NCBI RefSeq assembly: GCF_003573695.1
Contig: NC_039359.1
Location: 133,697,939 to 133,761,938, forward strand
DNA length: 64,000 bases
Direction: 5' to 3'
Origin: Papaver somniferum
Lineage: Eukaryota > Streptophyta > Magnoliopsida > Ranunculales > Papaveraceae
Numbering within the stretch: the stretch's first letter is position 1; every line of letters starts with the position of its first letter. Made by a program: the position numbers and the translations under genes. Positions 1 to 10,949 of this stretch are shown here, one piece after another. Under the pieces are notes generated by a model that was not told the DNA's origin, made no database searches, and saw only the letters and a list, made by a program, of their open reading frames with translations.

Positions 1-402
1 ATAATGAAATTTCCACAAGAGACATTTCATAAACTAAAAGAAAAATACATACCAACTTAATTTAGATGCAATCATAAAGCCGAAGCTAAATGCATTCATC
101 AAGGAGTTTTAAGATACAAGATAACCCCTACAAAATTCCACAGCCGCACACCCCACAAGATATTACCATTAAGCACAAGTTCAAAAGAACTCTCCCCCAT
201 TTGATGTCATTCCCGAAAGAACAACAAGAGCGACCTTAATTTCGAAAGAAAAGAAGGATTTTTAAATTGGACACCAAAAACCATAGAAATGATTTTCTAT
301 ATCCAAAACTCAACCAAATTAATCACCAGAAAACCCATGATTAATTTAATTGGAATACGCAACTAAATCAAACCATAAAAGTGATCAATTTAATTGAAGG
401 TG

Positions 403-840
403 CTCAACATAAGTAAACTTACGGAGTTACGACTAAGGTAATCATACAGAGACGACTAACTTAATCGTTCACATACTCAACATAAGGAAAAATCTTACGG
501 AATATACGACTACATCAACCAATAGAACATGATTAGTATAGCCATTCATATACTCAACACAAGAACTTGTAGAATATATGAAAACTCAACTAGACTAATT
601 ACAAGAGAACTTATAATTAATCTAATTGGAATACAAACAACCAAACTAATCACAAAAATAATCAATTTAATTGTCAAAGGATTTGCTCGACAAAAGAAGA
701 CTTTCGGGGCAAATAACTAAATAACCAACCAAGATGATTAATTTAGTTCATAATGCTCAACATATAGCATCCTATGGAACAACCAACAAAGCCAATAAGG
801 ATAATCGACTTAGTTGTATCGTGCTCAACATAAGATACAC
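403..840 (-). repeat. 3' UTR hairpin array of E1 (about 75-bp spacing)
   Basis: The box CTCAACATAAG (or CTCGAC) recurs at 403, 476, 554, 675, 755 and 829. Most copies are followed by a reverse-complementary half, giving small hairpins, for example CATAAGTAAACTTACG at 408-423 and the pair at 481-499. Between boxes lie related AT-rich stretches containing TTAATTTAATTG. The block is in the 3' untranslated region of the element, between ORF2 and the polypurine tract. Comparable arrays sit at 15463 and 21784. Confidence 0.7.
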
Positions 841-1329
841 AATGGAGCCTTCAAGGTAAAACATAACAAAATGGATCAATGAAGATCAATACCGTGGATA
901 ACATACAAGGATCTATTCTATTTTCCATCATAATGACATAATAGACTTTATCCTTGTCAAACAAAAGATTTTATCCTATTTTCCATCAAATACATGACTG
1001 CATAGGCATAAGTTTTGTAATTTTCAAAAGTCCATTCGTCCTTTCATTAATACGAATACCAATTCATGAACGACTTTACTTTTGACAGCATATGGGACCT
1101 TCAAGTTCACGGACGCAAACAATACATATCCCGTAATCAAATTGCTATATCACAAAATCATAACGATCAATACTGCAATAACATCATCCTCCAAATATTT
1201 TTAGAATTTAAAAATCAATAAACCTAAAAAATAACATAAGAAGATGAAAACAAAAATAGCTATGTGTAGCCACAATCATCGCTATTGAAAACACTAGTTA
1301 TTCTTCCAACTAAATCAAAAGAAGACTTA

Positions 1330-1626
1330 CTAGGTATTGTAGATCTTTCTCAGGGCATCTACAGAAAACTCCTTCTTATTATTGAAAAACCCATTGATTA
1401 TGGGATCATTCAATTCCTCTAAATCTTCTTCCACAGAGTCTTTCACCATTTATCTAAAATGATTATCAGCACGACAACCAGAAAATAGAAAGTTAGAGGA
1501 AGAACTTTTTGTATTGATTGTAGACTTCTTCTTTATCATCCTTGAGGAAGTAATTCATTTGCATAGATATACGTTGACTGCTTCTACTGCATTACTTTTG
1601 GAAATGCCTCTAGTTACAGGAGCCAT
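1330..1626 (-). pseudogene. Degenerate ORF2 of E1 (MAPVT type)
   Basis: A 99-codon frame begins MAPVTRGISKSN and ends with a TAG at 1330-1332; two in-frame stops interrupt it (codons 24 and 59). The last part, with residues EEDLEELNDPIINGFF, matches the end of the ORF2 at 22774-23193 (DLEELNDPFVNELF). The middle (INTKSSSSNFLF...NHFR) matches INGKNPSLNWFL...NENFR of the same ORF. Relative to that copy about 40 codons are missing. It lies between gag and the 3' untranslated region, where pol would normally be. I recognise no known domain; the conserved part is charged and rich in Leu and Glu. That it is a decayed coding sequence rests on homology with the other copies, not on an intact frame. 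Confidence 0.55.
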
Positions 1627-1719
1627 GAAAACGTATGAGAAAAAGGAAGAAGATAAGAAAATTTAAAAGTGTCAAACCCCGATCCTTGACACAGTCTTCC
1701 ATAGTTTAAGGATCCAAAA

Positions 1720-3182
1720 TCAATATCTTTTGCAGGAAATTTTTTTAACAAACAAAGATACATACTTGAGCCAAAATATGCAGAGCTTCAATCCTCTCAA
1801 GCTAAGAATGAGGATGCAGGCGTCTCCGAGCCAACCAGAGACAAAGTGAGCCAGATGCTCCCCTTGCTTGTCAAGGCTTGTTTCATAAATAGGTTTCCTC
1901 CTTCTTCTGATTTTGGAAGCATTGGTTTTGCACGACCTTTGATTATCCAGATTCAACTTTTGCATGTTCTCTTGTAGTTTAGAAATTCTTTTGTTCCTAT
2001 GCTTGAACCTCCAACACGTGTTCTGAACATGATTTGAATTTCCACAAAACGAACAAACCGACAATCCTTTGTCTTGTTGAAGTGCCTTTTGTTTATCACA
2101 ACTGCTATCCTTTGTTTTCCCATGACACTTAGGAACATAGTTGATGATACCGGCAGTCTTGCTCTTAAATTCTAGACCATTAGTGTTTCCAAAGGATTTC
2201 TGACCAAATAACATTGCTGAGATTTTATCAGAACTTCCAGATAATCGTTGAAGATCATATTTGAGAGTATTAATCTCTTTTTCCTTTAGAAAGATGGTCC
2301 TGGTGAGTTGATCGTTAAGACAAACTATCTCAAGATCTTTCACTTGGATTAAAGATTCCAGTTTTTTCAATAAAGCTTTTAGTTGAAGATTTTCTTGAAG
2401 GACCTCTATGTTCAAGAGATCGAAAATCTCTGTGTCAAACTCAATTTCTGAAACAGATTTTGAGTGTATGGAGGTTTCTGCTGCGAGGGATGTAGAATTA
2501 CATCCAACAGACGTATTCAAGACGTCGACACAAGGAGATTTATCTTCCATAGAATCTTTATAAGCACTAGCTGACAGGGGATGTTTATCACATCTAACGC
2601 TCATCTTTATAAAATCCTTGATCCTTTCTGTTAGCAACGGTTTATTGAACCGATAACCATATGAACAACATTCATCAGCCCAAGATAAGTTAGAGGATTT
2701 ACTTGTCTCGGAAACAACATTGAATGCAAATGGTTGAACATAATTTGGATCACGAATTGTCACCTGTCCACAAGAGGTATTCATAGAAGGAGTGTTGAGG
2801 TTGTTCCCTCCATTGATGGCATGTTTCTTAGAAACGTATCTCTTGTCTTCAAATACAGTTTCTAAGATATCCCAGGCTTCTTTAGACTTAGCGCAAGTAG
2901 CCACATAGTACTGAAGATCTGGGGTAACGGCCTGTCTGATAGCATTTAATCCAAAAGAGTTTTGCATTGCAACAAGAGATTCTTCATGACTATAACTACC
3001 AACATCCTTTGGTATAGATACATCGTCTTTTGTATTAACCGGAGGATTATAGCCGTTAACAATACATACCCAGGTTTGAAAATCACATGCTTGAAGATAA
3101 GCACACTTGCAACTTTCCATGCTGAGTAGTTTGAGCCATCAAAGACTGGTGGTACGTTAATAGAGATAAAACTTCTGTCCAT
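1720..3182 (-). pseudogene. Copia gag with internal deletion and frameshift (E1 ORF1)
   Basis: The protein starts MDRSFISINVPPVFDGSNYS at 3182, the usual N-terminus of plant Copia Gag. It shifts frame near 3115 and then stays open for 466 codons down to 1720. The UBN2-type capsid domain is shortened: after KEAWDILETVFED the sequence jumps to RYVSKKHAINGGNNLNT. Compared with the gag at 17790-18467 this drops roughly 60 residues between these points. A zinc knuckle follows (CSFCGNSNHVQNTC, CX2CX4HX4C, about 2000-2042), then a basic stretch (KIRRRRK). Gag builds the virus-like particle and binds the element RNA. The last 40-50 codons, after DKQGE, resemble the end of ORF1 at 23374 and may be read-through. 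A coiled-coil-like stretch (LQENLQLKALLKKLESL) lies in the middle. Confidence 0.75.
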
Positions 3183-3234
3183 AGAGTCAGATCGGTACAG
3201 ACACAGACTGATGAGGTCTTTAACGTGTTTGCCA

Positions 3235-3246
3235 GCTCTGATACCA
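3235..3246 (-). other. Primer-binding site, initiator tRNA-Met (E1)
   Basis: On the minus strand TGGTATCAGAGC follows the LTR end after a two-base AT spacer. It is complementary to the 3' end of plant initiator tRNA-Met and fixes the 5' to 3' direction of the element. Confidence 0.85.
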
Positions 3247-3248
3247 AT

Positions 3249-5612
3249 TGAAAAAACGGGGGTCTGACACCACCACCCAATATTTCGCTTAGCAATCTGT
3301 ATGGACTAACTCCGAAATACTTTTCTAGAGAATCAACTAGACAGTCAGACTCAATCTAGATAAAAGTATCTCAAGGAGTTAATATCTCTCTCTTGATTTT
3401 ATTTTTACTCAAGCTAAAATCAATAGCGAGTCTTTATCAAATACAAGGAATAACTTAGACGGTACCAAAGACCAATGTCCAAGGATCAATCAATATCAAT
3501 CAACAACCAAGGGTTGGATTTCCAATTGATAATCACGAACGCACAACATGTATTATTTCAATTATATAAAATATAATGCGGAAAAAAAATAACACATACA
3601 CCAGAAGTTTTGTTAACAAGGAAACCGCAAATGCAGAAAAACCCCGGGACGTAGTCCAAATTGAATACACAATGTATTAAGCCGCTACAGACACTAGCCT
3701 ACTCCAAGCTAACTTCGGACGGGACTATAGTTGAACCCCAATCAGTCTCCCACCGATCCAAGGTAAAGTTGTACTCCTACGCCTCTTATCCCAGCAGGAT
3801 ACTGCGCACTTGATTCCCTTAGCTGATCTCACCCACAACCAAGAGTTGCTGCAACCCAAAATCACAGACTTGATAATAAACAAATCTGTCTCACACAGAA
3901 AAGTCTATCAAAGGATAAATCTGTCTCCCACAAATAAACCCTAGGTTTTGTTCCGTCTGAAGATATGAAATCAAGGTGAACAGGAACCAATTGATAATCC
4001 GGTCTTATATTCCCGAAGAACAGCCTAGATTAATCAATCACCTCTCTACAATCCTTCCTGACTACACATGCGGTTTGTCGAGGAATCAAAAACAGTGAGA
4101 CGAAGATGTTTGTGACTTCTTTATCTTGCCTATCGGAGAACTCTCACGATCTCAAGCCAGTCAAAGATTGTACTCGTACGATAGAAGATGCAAGATCAGA
4201 TCACACAACTACGATAAAAGTAGTATCGGCCTGGCTTCACAATCCCAATGAAGTCTTTAAGTCGTTAACCTGGTTTTAGAGAAGAAAACCAAAGGTTAAA
4301 AGAGAATCGACTCTAGCGAGTGCACTAGTATCACACAGACGTGTGGGGATTAGTTTTGCACAATGCTAGATGTCTCCTTTATATAGTCTTCAAATCAGGG
4401 TTTTGCCTTAGTTACAAAGCAATCCATATTCAACGTTAGATGAAAACGTGATTTAGATTCAAGATAATATTTCTCAACCGTTAGATCGAAAACTTAAATT
4501 GTCACGCACACTTGGGTAGACGTTTGCTGGGTTTGTGAAAACCATGCCCAAACATGTACGTGTATGTTGGTTCAACATAGTAACCCAAAAGGTTAACCAT
4601 ATGAGCATTTCATATTAACCTTGTTTAACTAGTTCAATTGACTCAAATGAACTAGTTAGAGAGTTGTCCAATTGCTATGAGATCTTATGTAACTTCAAAA
4701 GACACAATTGAAACAAAGATAATTCGATTCGATTGAATCGGCTCATGAACTTCATAGCCACGGTTTTCATAAAGCATTCCTTAGTAATTTAAGTTTCATG
4801 TTCAAAGCACATCTTTAGATCATAAACTCTTAAGCTCACAAACAATTTCGCGTACTTAAGACAACCGGTAGAGTTTTCCAAACTCAGCAGATAATCTCGG
4901 CAAAGAGACTTTCGCCAGTTCTCGGACTTACACGCAAACGAGTTTTTTGAAAATCCTAGCAGAAATTCTCGGTACAAGAACTTCCGTCAGTTCGCGGACT
5001 TGGCAAAGCCAATTCCTCCGGTTTCTCTCAATCAACAAAGTTCGAAAACTTAGGATTAAGGAATACATGGTTATGTAATCTAAAATCTCATTTCAATCAT
5101 TGAGACATTCTCAGAGTACGTTATATAGTCGTTATTCACAGACCGTTTCGCGTCAGAGCAATTCTCAAAGTAATTGAAACTTTTCATGACTTTCGTCACT
5201 AGGTGAAGATAAACTTGATCGAAGCGAAACACTTTACCAACACATGATTTCTAGATATAGATAGGCGAGATATACTCGGATCGAAATATCAAATGTGTAT
5301 GATCCAGTCTATATAACATACGACTTTTGTCTCATAAGAAGTAGGAGATAGAAAAGATAGACTTTTGAGCGATAGATAAGTTCAAGTCTCCACATACCTT
5401 TTTGTTGATGAAGTTCCACGGTTCCTTGAGTAGATCTTCGTCGTTGTATGATGAATCGCCATGAAGTCCTTGAGCTCAACTACACTTTTCTATCCTAGTC
5501 CGAGACTTAGCTATGTAGGCTAGAAATCAAGATTCATAGTTTTGATCACTAACATTGACAAACATGCTTGAGATAACAACGCATGTGAGGTCGACCGAGC
5601 TATGCTTTAACA
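3249..5612 (-). repeat. 5' LTR of E1 (family A, 2364 bp)
   Basis: On the minus strand it runs from TGTTAAAGCATAGCTCGG to TTTTTTCA; the family consensus start is TGTTAGAGCATAGC. It holds a TATA box, the conserved core box at 3607-3705, and GTTCGCGGACT-type repeats near 4905-5000. It is flanked on the right by ACTTT, the candidate target-site duplication, whose partner is outside the window. Confidence 0.85.
4376..4386 (-). promoter_or_regulatory. TATA box of E1 5' LTR
   Basis: The minus strand reads CTATATAAAGG. The same motif is at the equivalent place in the other LTRs (13315-13325, 19627-19637, 25619-25629, 33419-33429 and 50636-50646 on the minus strand). By position it is the element promoter, roughly 1.1 kb before the LTR end. 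Confidence 0.6.
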
Positions 5613-5883
5613 ACTTTGTCTCGTTACAAAATTTTCTGGTTTTGATCTTCAAAACCTAATTTTTTTGGTTTTAATCAGTCCACTTCCGGCACAGTCAGTT
5701 AATTCTCGAGCATGCCGGATTCTATGCCGGCATAGTATGTTGCTTAAATTTCTAAGCCGGCACATGGTGAAAAGTATCCAAGAAGCTTCAATTTTTTTCA
5801 CTTGACTACCGGCATTGATAGATTTCTATCGAGCATGTCGGAACTTAGTTACCAAGTATGCCGACACCATTTTCCGGCATGGT
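5613..5883. other. Unassigned flank of E1
   Basis: No coding signal. It contains scattered GCCGGCATR motifs that look like degenerate outliers of the minisatellite that follows. Confidence 0.4.
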
Positions 5884-6136
5884 CTTCATCAATTCCGGAA
5901 TGATATTCATCACTTCCGGCGATGTAAATTTTTTTATTTCCGACACGGTCTTCATCACTACCGGCATGCTCTTCATCTATGCCGGTATGGACTTCATCAA
6001 TACTGGCATGGTCTTCATCTATGCCGTCATTGGTCTTCATCACTTCCGGCATGGTCTTCATCACTTCCGGTATGGTCTTCATCAATACCAGCATGGTATT
6101 CATCACCCGGCATGGTCCTCATCGCTTCCGAATGAT
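5884..6136. repeat. 21-bp minisatellite, about 11 units
   Basis: Units follow the pattern CTTCATCACTTCCGGCATGGT with substitutions and one insertion near 5925-5945. Because 21 bp is seven codons, both strands show artificial heptad-repeat reading frames (for example MKTMPEV on the minus strand). I do not regard these frames as genes. Confidence 0.8.
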
Positions 6137-6499
6137 AAAAAAAATCGTTTTCAAGGAAGTGGGGAAATGGGGAAAATTTAAAAGGGAAGAGAATTTGAAA
6201 GGGAGTGGGGAAAATTTAGAGTTTGAAAGGGAGTGGGGGAAAACTCTAATTTGAAAGGGAGTGGGATAAATGGGGGATATGATTTTGTTTTTTGATTTTA
6301 AGTTTTTTGATTTTTATTTTGAGCAAAGGGTATTTTAGTATTTTCATACCCAAAAATCACCCTTAGCACACACCATGGGTTGGGGGAAGTAATATATATC
6401 CCCCAATTAGTTTTTTATCCCCCAATTTCGCGTTCTTTATATATTGCTAAAAATGCAACAAAGAATAAATCGAGAGGAATGATAAAGAACAAGAAGTTA
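6137..6499. other. Unassigned AT-rich spacer
   Basis: Contains short GGGAGTGGGG repeats (6160-6270) and paired ATATATCCCCCAATT / TTATCCCCCAATT motifs (6390-6426). I saw no gene or clear terminal inverted repeat. Confidence 0.4.
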
Positions 6500-7071
6500 G
6501 AGTTTCAAGCACGAAACATGCTTCCACATCCTCAAAAAGATGAAACGCTATTACCTTGATCAGTTGGATGGATATGTATACCAAAGGAATCCCCTTACGA
6601 TACCGGTGGATCCTAACATGGTAGTCAATCCCAACATGGTTCTCAAGGTTCTCCTTATTCTTCGCCAGAAACAAACTCAAACCCTCACCCCAGCACTGGT
6701 GGATCAGGACATGGTAACTCAAATCTTAATAGTGACGAAAAACCTGATAAATGGGATGAAGTGGATGTGAAAAAAGCAAAAAAGAAAAGAAAGAAAGCTC
6801 AAGATGCTGCATAATCATCAATTTCATAATTTCAGCTTCAAGATTTTTTTGAAAAACAAGAAAAAAATGATACTGTCAAAATAGTTGAGCGTAAGAAAAT
6901 GTCTTCAAGAAGAAAAAAAATATTTTTAATGCACACATGAGAGGAATAATGGGAATAGACACGACAAAGATGAATGGGGCATAACTGAAATTCTGGCAAG
7001 AAGGATGAAATTCAAGCACAGAAGGCAAAACAACGCCAAATACCAGTTGATGTTGATTCTAATGAGGAATC
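6500..7071 (+). pseudogene. Decayed PIF/Harbinger ORF1-like (NAM-associated C-terminal) remnant
   Basis: In three shifting frames one reads a Ser/Pro/Asn-rich stretch (GSPYSSPETNSNPHPSTGG), then DEKPDKWDEVDVKKAKKKRK, then a charged stretch (QDFFEKQEKNDTVKIVERKK), then IMGIDTTKMN. This order resembles the C-terminal half of plant Harbinger ORF1 and related NAM-associated proteins: SPxTP linker, RPxGxKxAKxK motif, charged helix and MxxDxSxM motif. Stops and frameshifts make it non-functional. The frame ending in VDSNEESNTAITLA continues past the solo LTR insertion into 9641-9670. The assignment rests on motif order recalled from the family. An unrelated host protein with similar low-complexity composition remains possible. 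Confidence 0.4.
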
Positions 7072-9640
7072 TGAAAAGGCGAGGGTACCCAAATATACCT
7101 CAAGATAAAACTTTTCCTACCTATAAGTCCTTTCTCCGAAAGTGTTTATCCATGGAATGAGTCGAGACAATGCAACTAATCGGTTCACACTTCGTGTGAT
7201 CGTCTATGGATACGAGATCGAGACAATACAACAACGAAGTATGTTTACTTGATAAAAAGGTTTGGAATTAACCAAACACAATAGGATTTCTTATCAAGTA
7301 AATGGGAATTAACGTTTTTGTGATTTACTTTAATTATAATAAAATAATTATAATGCGGAAATTTAAAGTAAATGACACAGCAAGATTTTGTTAACGAGGA
7401 AAACGCAAATGTAGAAAAACCCCGGGACCTTGTCCAGAATTGAATACTCTCAGGATTAAGCCGCTACACAAGATTAAACCAACTTCATATAGTTGAGACC
7501 AAGCAACTAAACCTATAGTTCACCTAGTTCCGTCTGTATTCCCACCCCTCCGACTTATGAATAAGTTACGTACTTGGAACAATTCCTTTGGTTCGTATTC
7601 CAAACAGTAAAGGAACAACAAATCTGTTTGGTATCAACTCTCTTCAACCAAGTGATGTGAGTTCGACAAAGGCTCTTATGTTTATCTCAAATAAACTCCT
7701 TCATCAGGTTCTTAGATCTATCTTATTCTCAACTACCGAAGTAATTGTTAAGATTTTGCAATCAATACTTTTAATCGCAAAGAATTGTATTGATGCCGAT
7801 CTACACAACTAATCAATCCAATCTACCACAAGGATAAACTGATTATAGTTGGATCCTCTTATACCGAAACAAGTATTGTGCACACCAAAGATTATGAACC
7901 CCAAATCAGAAATCTTCAATATCTTCTTTGTCTTTAAATCTTCTTAGATCTTCAATAAACATATGCACACAACAACTTGAATCTCTTGTGATCAATCACA
8001 CATAGAACGGAGTCTGTTAACAATGGATTATCACAAGATCGTCTTTAGCACTAACAACAGTCTAAAGATCCCTGTCGAAACTTCGATCTAGTTTGAGTGA
8101 ATTTTATATCAGAAGAGAATATTCTCAAGCATAAACAAACTAGGTGAAATCAAAGTTCATCCACCGTTGGTCAATCAAATCAATCGAAAACACAAGATAA
8201 ACCGCAATTATCTAGTTTCCCACCAAATGTACTAATAGAGTTTCTCAATCCCAAAGAAGACTTTAAACTGAGCGGACGTAAGAGATTTCGCCTAATTTGG
8301 TTACTCTCCTCTTCGAATAGGCGACTTCACCAGTAACAACACAACCGAGGAAGTTTGTTGTCACGAAGGATTAGTTTGCTAGAAATGCAAACTTCAAGTA
8401 TTTATAGAAAAGGAAGTTTGGACACAAGGGAATTTCCAAAGCCGAAAATATTCTCAAGATATTCATTAAAGCACAAATTCGGTTTCCATAATTCCTGGAA
8501 ATGCTCTGTCCAAAATATTGACCGAAAATCTCTTTGGAAAATCTTTAGCTAGTAAATGCAAATTACTAATTCTAATTTTCCTAAAATAAAATTAATACCT
8601 TAGTTAAAAGATTCTTAACTTATTTATGTTTCGATCGATGGATTTTCTTCATTTAGCTATTAAGGAATAACTTTGAACAATTAAAGATAAACATTACTGC
8701 CCGTGTTCAAAGTGTGTCGACACCCTTACTTTGTAAGTCCTCTTTCATACTTACAACCTTGAAACCGATTTTCCACACTTCCAAACAAGTTTAGAATTAG
8801 TTCATATGATTTTCAAGAACTATGTGATTGGTTCCCCTTTTTGCTACAAAATTGCTACACCTCATACAAGGATCGATTCCCCTTTGTGATGTGTTGCACC
8901 TATTACTAGGATCCGTTCCCTTTTACCTAGATTCGGTTATACACAAATCACAAACTCGATCATTCCATCTTATGTGATTACTTAAGATCGATTTCACTAA
9001 TAAAAGTCATACCAATACATAAGTCAGGCCTTTGTGAATAGTTTACCAATAACACAAACAAGTCATGAGTGGTTATACTAAATCACACATATTGGATGTT
9101 CACAAGATACGCAATGAATAACAATCCCAATAACGCCTGACGATTTCCTTTTTGATTCACAAACAAGTTTATGAACTTACTTCCTTAAAACACATGTAGA
9201 ACATTTTTTCCTAGGATGAAATCCTCATCTCATACCCATACATAATCACAATAGCATTTAAACGATTATTTCGATGTCTTATCTACAAAGTTTAATGGTT
9301 AATCAATAAACCTCGTATTGTATTCCTTAATACTATGTCTATCTAGAGTGCTCGTGCTTCGCAGTTTTGTTTTCAATATGCACGACTTGAAAGATGCATT
9401 AGGGAATGAAACAGTTCAAGTCAAATATCACTAACCTCAAGTGGAAGGATGATGTTGTCGTTGTAGCTTCTTACTTCTTCACTTCTTCAAGTCTTCGCGA
9501 TACTTGTAATGTCTCATATCCTGATACTTTCAAGCTAACCTATACGAAGTTGACTCTAGTGAGTTTAGATTCACTAAAATATGACAACCAAACTTGACAT
9601 ACCAACGCTTGGTGGGTTCAACCGATCTATGCTCTAACAG
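7072..9640 (-). mobile_element. Solo LTR, family D (2569 bp), TSD GAATC
   Basis: On the minus strand it starts TGTTAGAGCATAGATCGGTT and ends GCCTTTTCA. GAATC stands immediately left (7067-7071) and right (9641-9645), a perfect 5-bp target-site duplication. No internal region remains, so it is a solo LTR formed by recombination between two LTRs. It differs strongly from families A and B but keeps the conserved core box (7384-7471). Confidence 0.9.
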
Positions 9641-9645
9641 AATCC

Positions 9646-9899
9646 AATACTGCCATTACACTGGCTTAGTTTTAAATTCTGGATGCAATTCTTTATTTTA
9701 AATTCAATTTGATCCTTAGTTTGATCTTCGATTTCAATGTTTTTTCTTCGAATCTGATACTTAATTTCTATTCAATTAAATTATACAAATTAAATTACAT
9801 TAAAAGGAATAAAATTAAATCGTCAATTAAAGGAAAGAAAACTAAACCATCAATTTAAAAAAGGAAAGTAAGTCCTCAACTAAAAGAAACAAACCTAAA
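9646..9899. other. AT-rich spacer
   Basis: Continuation of the pre-insertion host sequence, with TTAAATTC repeats and a loosely repeated AAAGGAAAG-rich stretch (9800-9890). No coding signal seen. Confidence 0.4.
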
Positions 9900-10519
9900 T
9901 CCTGTGAGGGGTTCTTCTTCCAAAATCATTCTAAAAGTGTGCAATGAGATATTCCCTTAGTTGGGTGAGCAAGAAGATGCTCACGAATCATCTCAGAACG
10001 ATAGTTGTCATCTTTTTCACCTGAGGCAGAATCAAAAGAGTTAGAGTTCTTGACCACAAAAGTGTTTTTCTATTCAGTTCCCTTGAAGTAATCAACCAGT
10101 TTAGTTTCTTGACAAGTAGAAGATGTCATCATCTTTGCAGTTTTTCTTTAGGGAGTGTGCAAGATTTTTTAACATGTCCAATTTGACCACATTAAAACAA
10201 ACTTGTTAGAGTCGGAACAATACAAGGAATTATCTTTGTTCATGATCACAAAAAGACGATTCAAGAATTCAAGAGTGTATTTAATGGTTAAGAAAATATC
10301 TTCGTCTATAGATCTTCCTATGTTGCATTCCTTAAATAAATTGATAGACAAATTTTTAATACTGCATAACCTAACATTCTTGACAGACGTATTCTTGACT
10401 TTAGTTCTTGCCAAAGGAGAAATAATTTTTCCTTTGGATTCTTCATTCTCAATCTTGATATTTGAGGTCTCAATAGAATTGCAACATTCCAGACAAACTG
10501 AAGTTGTTTTTCTATGCAA
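9900..10519 (-). pseudogene. Broken Copia-type gag C-terminal region with zinc knuckle
   Basis: A 116-codon frame (10169-10519) leads into a region that, after a one-base shift, shows CFN, GQIGHVKKSC spacing. This is a CX2CX4HX4C zinc knuckle damaged by a single-base deletion near 10195. A further frame (about 9900-10160) continues the tail with several stops. The block lies just inside a primer-binding-site-like sequence (10672-10682) and a family C LTR end (10683), so it is the ORF1 remnant of a minus-strand element. Most of the N-terminal gag and everything downstream are missing. Confidence 0.5.
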
Positions 10520-10682
10520 GAATTTCTGAAGAATCTTTAAGGAACTCTAGTGTATGTTACATGTGAACGAGATAATCCTTGTTAGGTCTACAATGTTATT
10601 TTCACTTGATATGCTTTAAGAATCGATAACAAACAAAAACTTGTTAGGTCTACAATGTTAATTTTCCTTCTCGGATACCAAT

Positions 10683-10949
10683 TGAAAATGCAGGGGTACC
10701 AAGTACACCACCAACTTTTTCGTTCGGCGACCTATGTAGGCAAAAGCTAATACAATTTCAAGTAGACCAACTGAATGATCCTTGATAATTTGTGTATCGA
10801 GTTTATATATTAAACATCTTATCAATCAGTATGTATATAGACAAGAGTCCATGAACCTGATTGTTAAGAGAGTACTTGGATGATCTCAAAAATCAATATC
10901 CAAGATCAATCTAGTCGTATCCAAATAATCCAATCGGAATTCTGCCATC
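10683..10949 (-). repeat. LTR fragment, family C
   Basis: Begins TGAAAATGCAGGGGTACC (LTR 3' end in minus orientation) next to ATACCAAT. It resembles 31036-31300 (shared ACACCACCAACTTTTTC and GTCCATGAACCTGATT-like blocks). It is cut at about 10949 by the start of family A LTR sequence. Confidence 0.65.

Larger units (their letters stand above)
1..5612 (-). mobile_element. Partial Copia-type LTR retrotransposon E1 (runs off left edge)
   Basis: The 5' LTR lies on the right (3249-5612) and the internal region on its left, so transcription is on the minus strand. A primer-binding site for initiator tRNA-Met abuts the LTR. The internal region then gives a broken gag, a broken small ORF2, a repeat-rich 3' untranslated region and, by comparison with the two internals at 14609 and 20934, would reach the polypurine tract a few hundred bases left of position 1. 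No protease, integrase, reverse transcriptase or RNase H is visible, so it is a non-autonomous derivative. The 3' LTR and the left target-site duplication lie outside the window. Confidence 0.85.

Noticed and set aside
3235..3246. tRNA-Met gene
   Set aside because: Only the 12 bases complementary to the tRNA 3' end are present next to LTR ends; it is a primer-binding site, repeated in each element.
3607..3705. Cassandra-type 5S rRNA promoter in the LTR
   Set aside because: The conserved core box does not show the 5S A, IE and C box sequences that I know.
5815..6254. Overlapping reading frames on both strands over the minisatellite
   Set aside because: They result from a repeat unit of 21 bp lacking stops, not from coding constraint.
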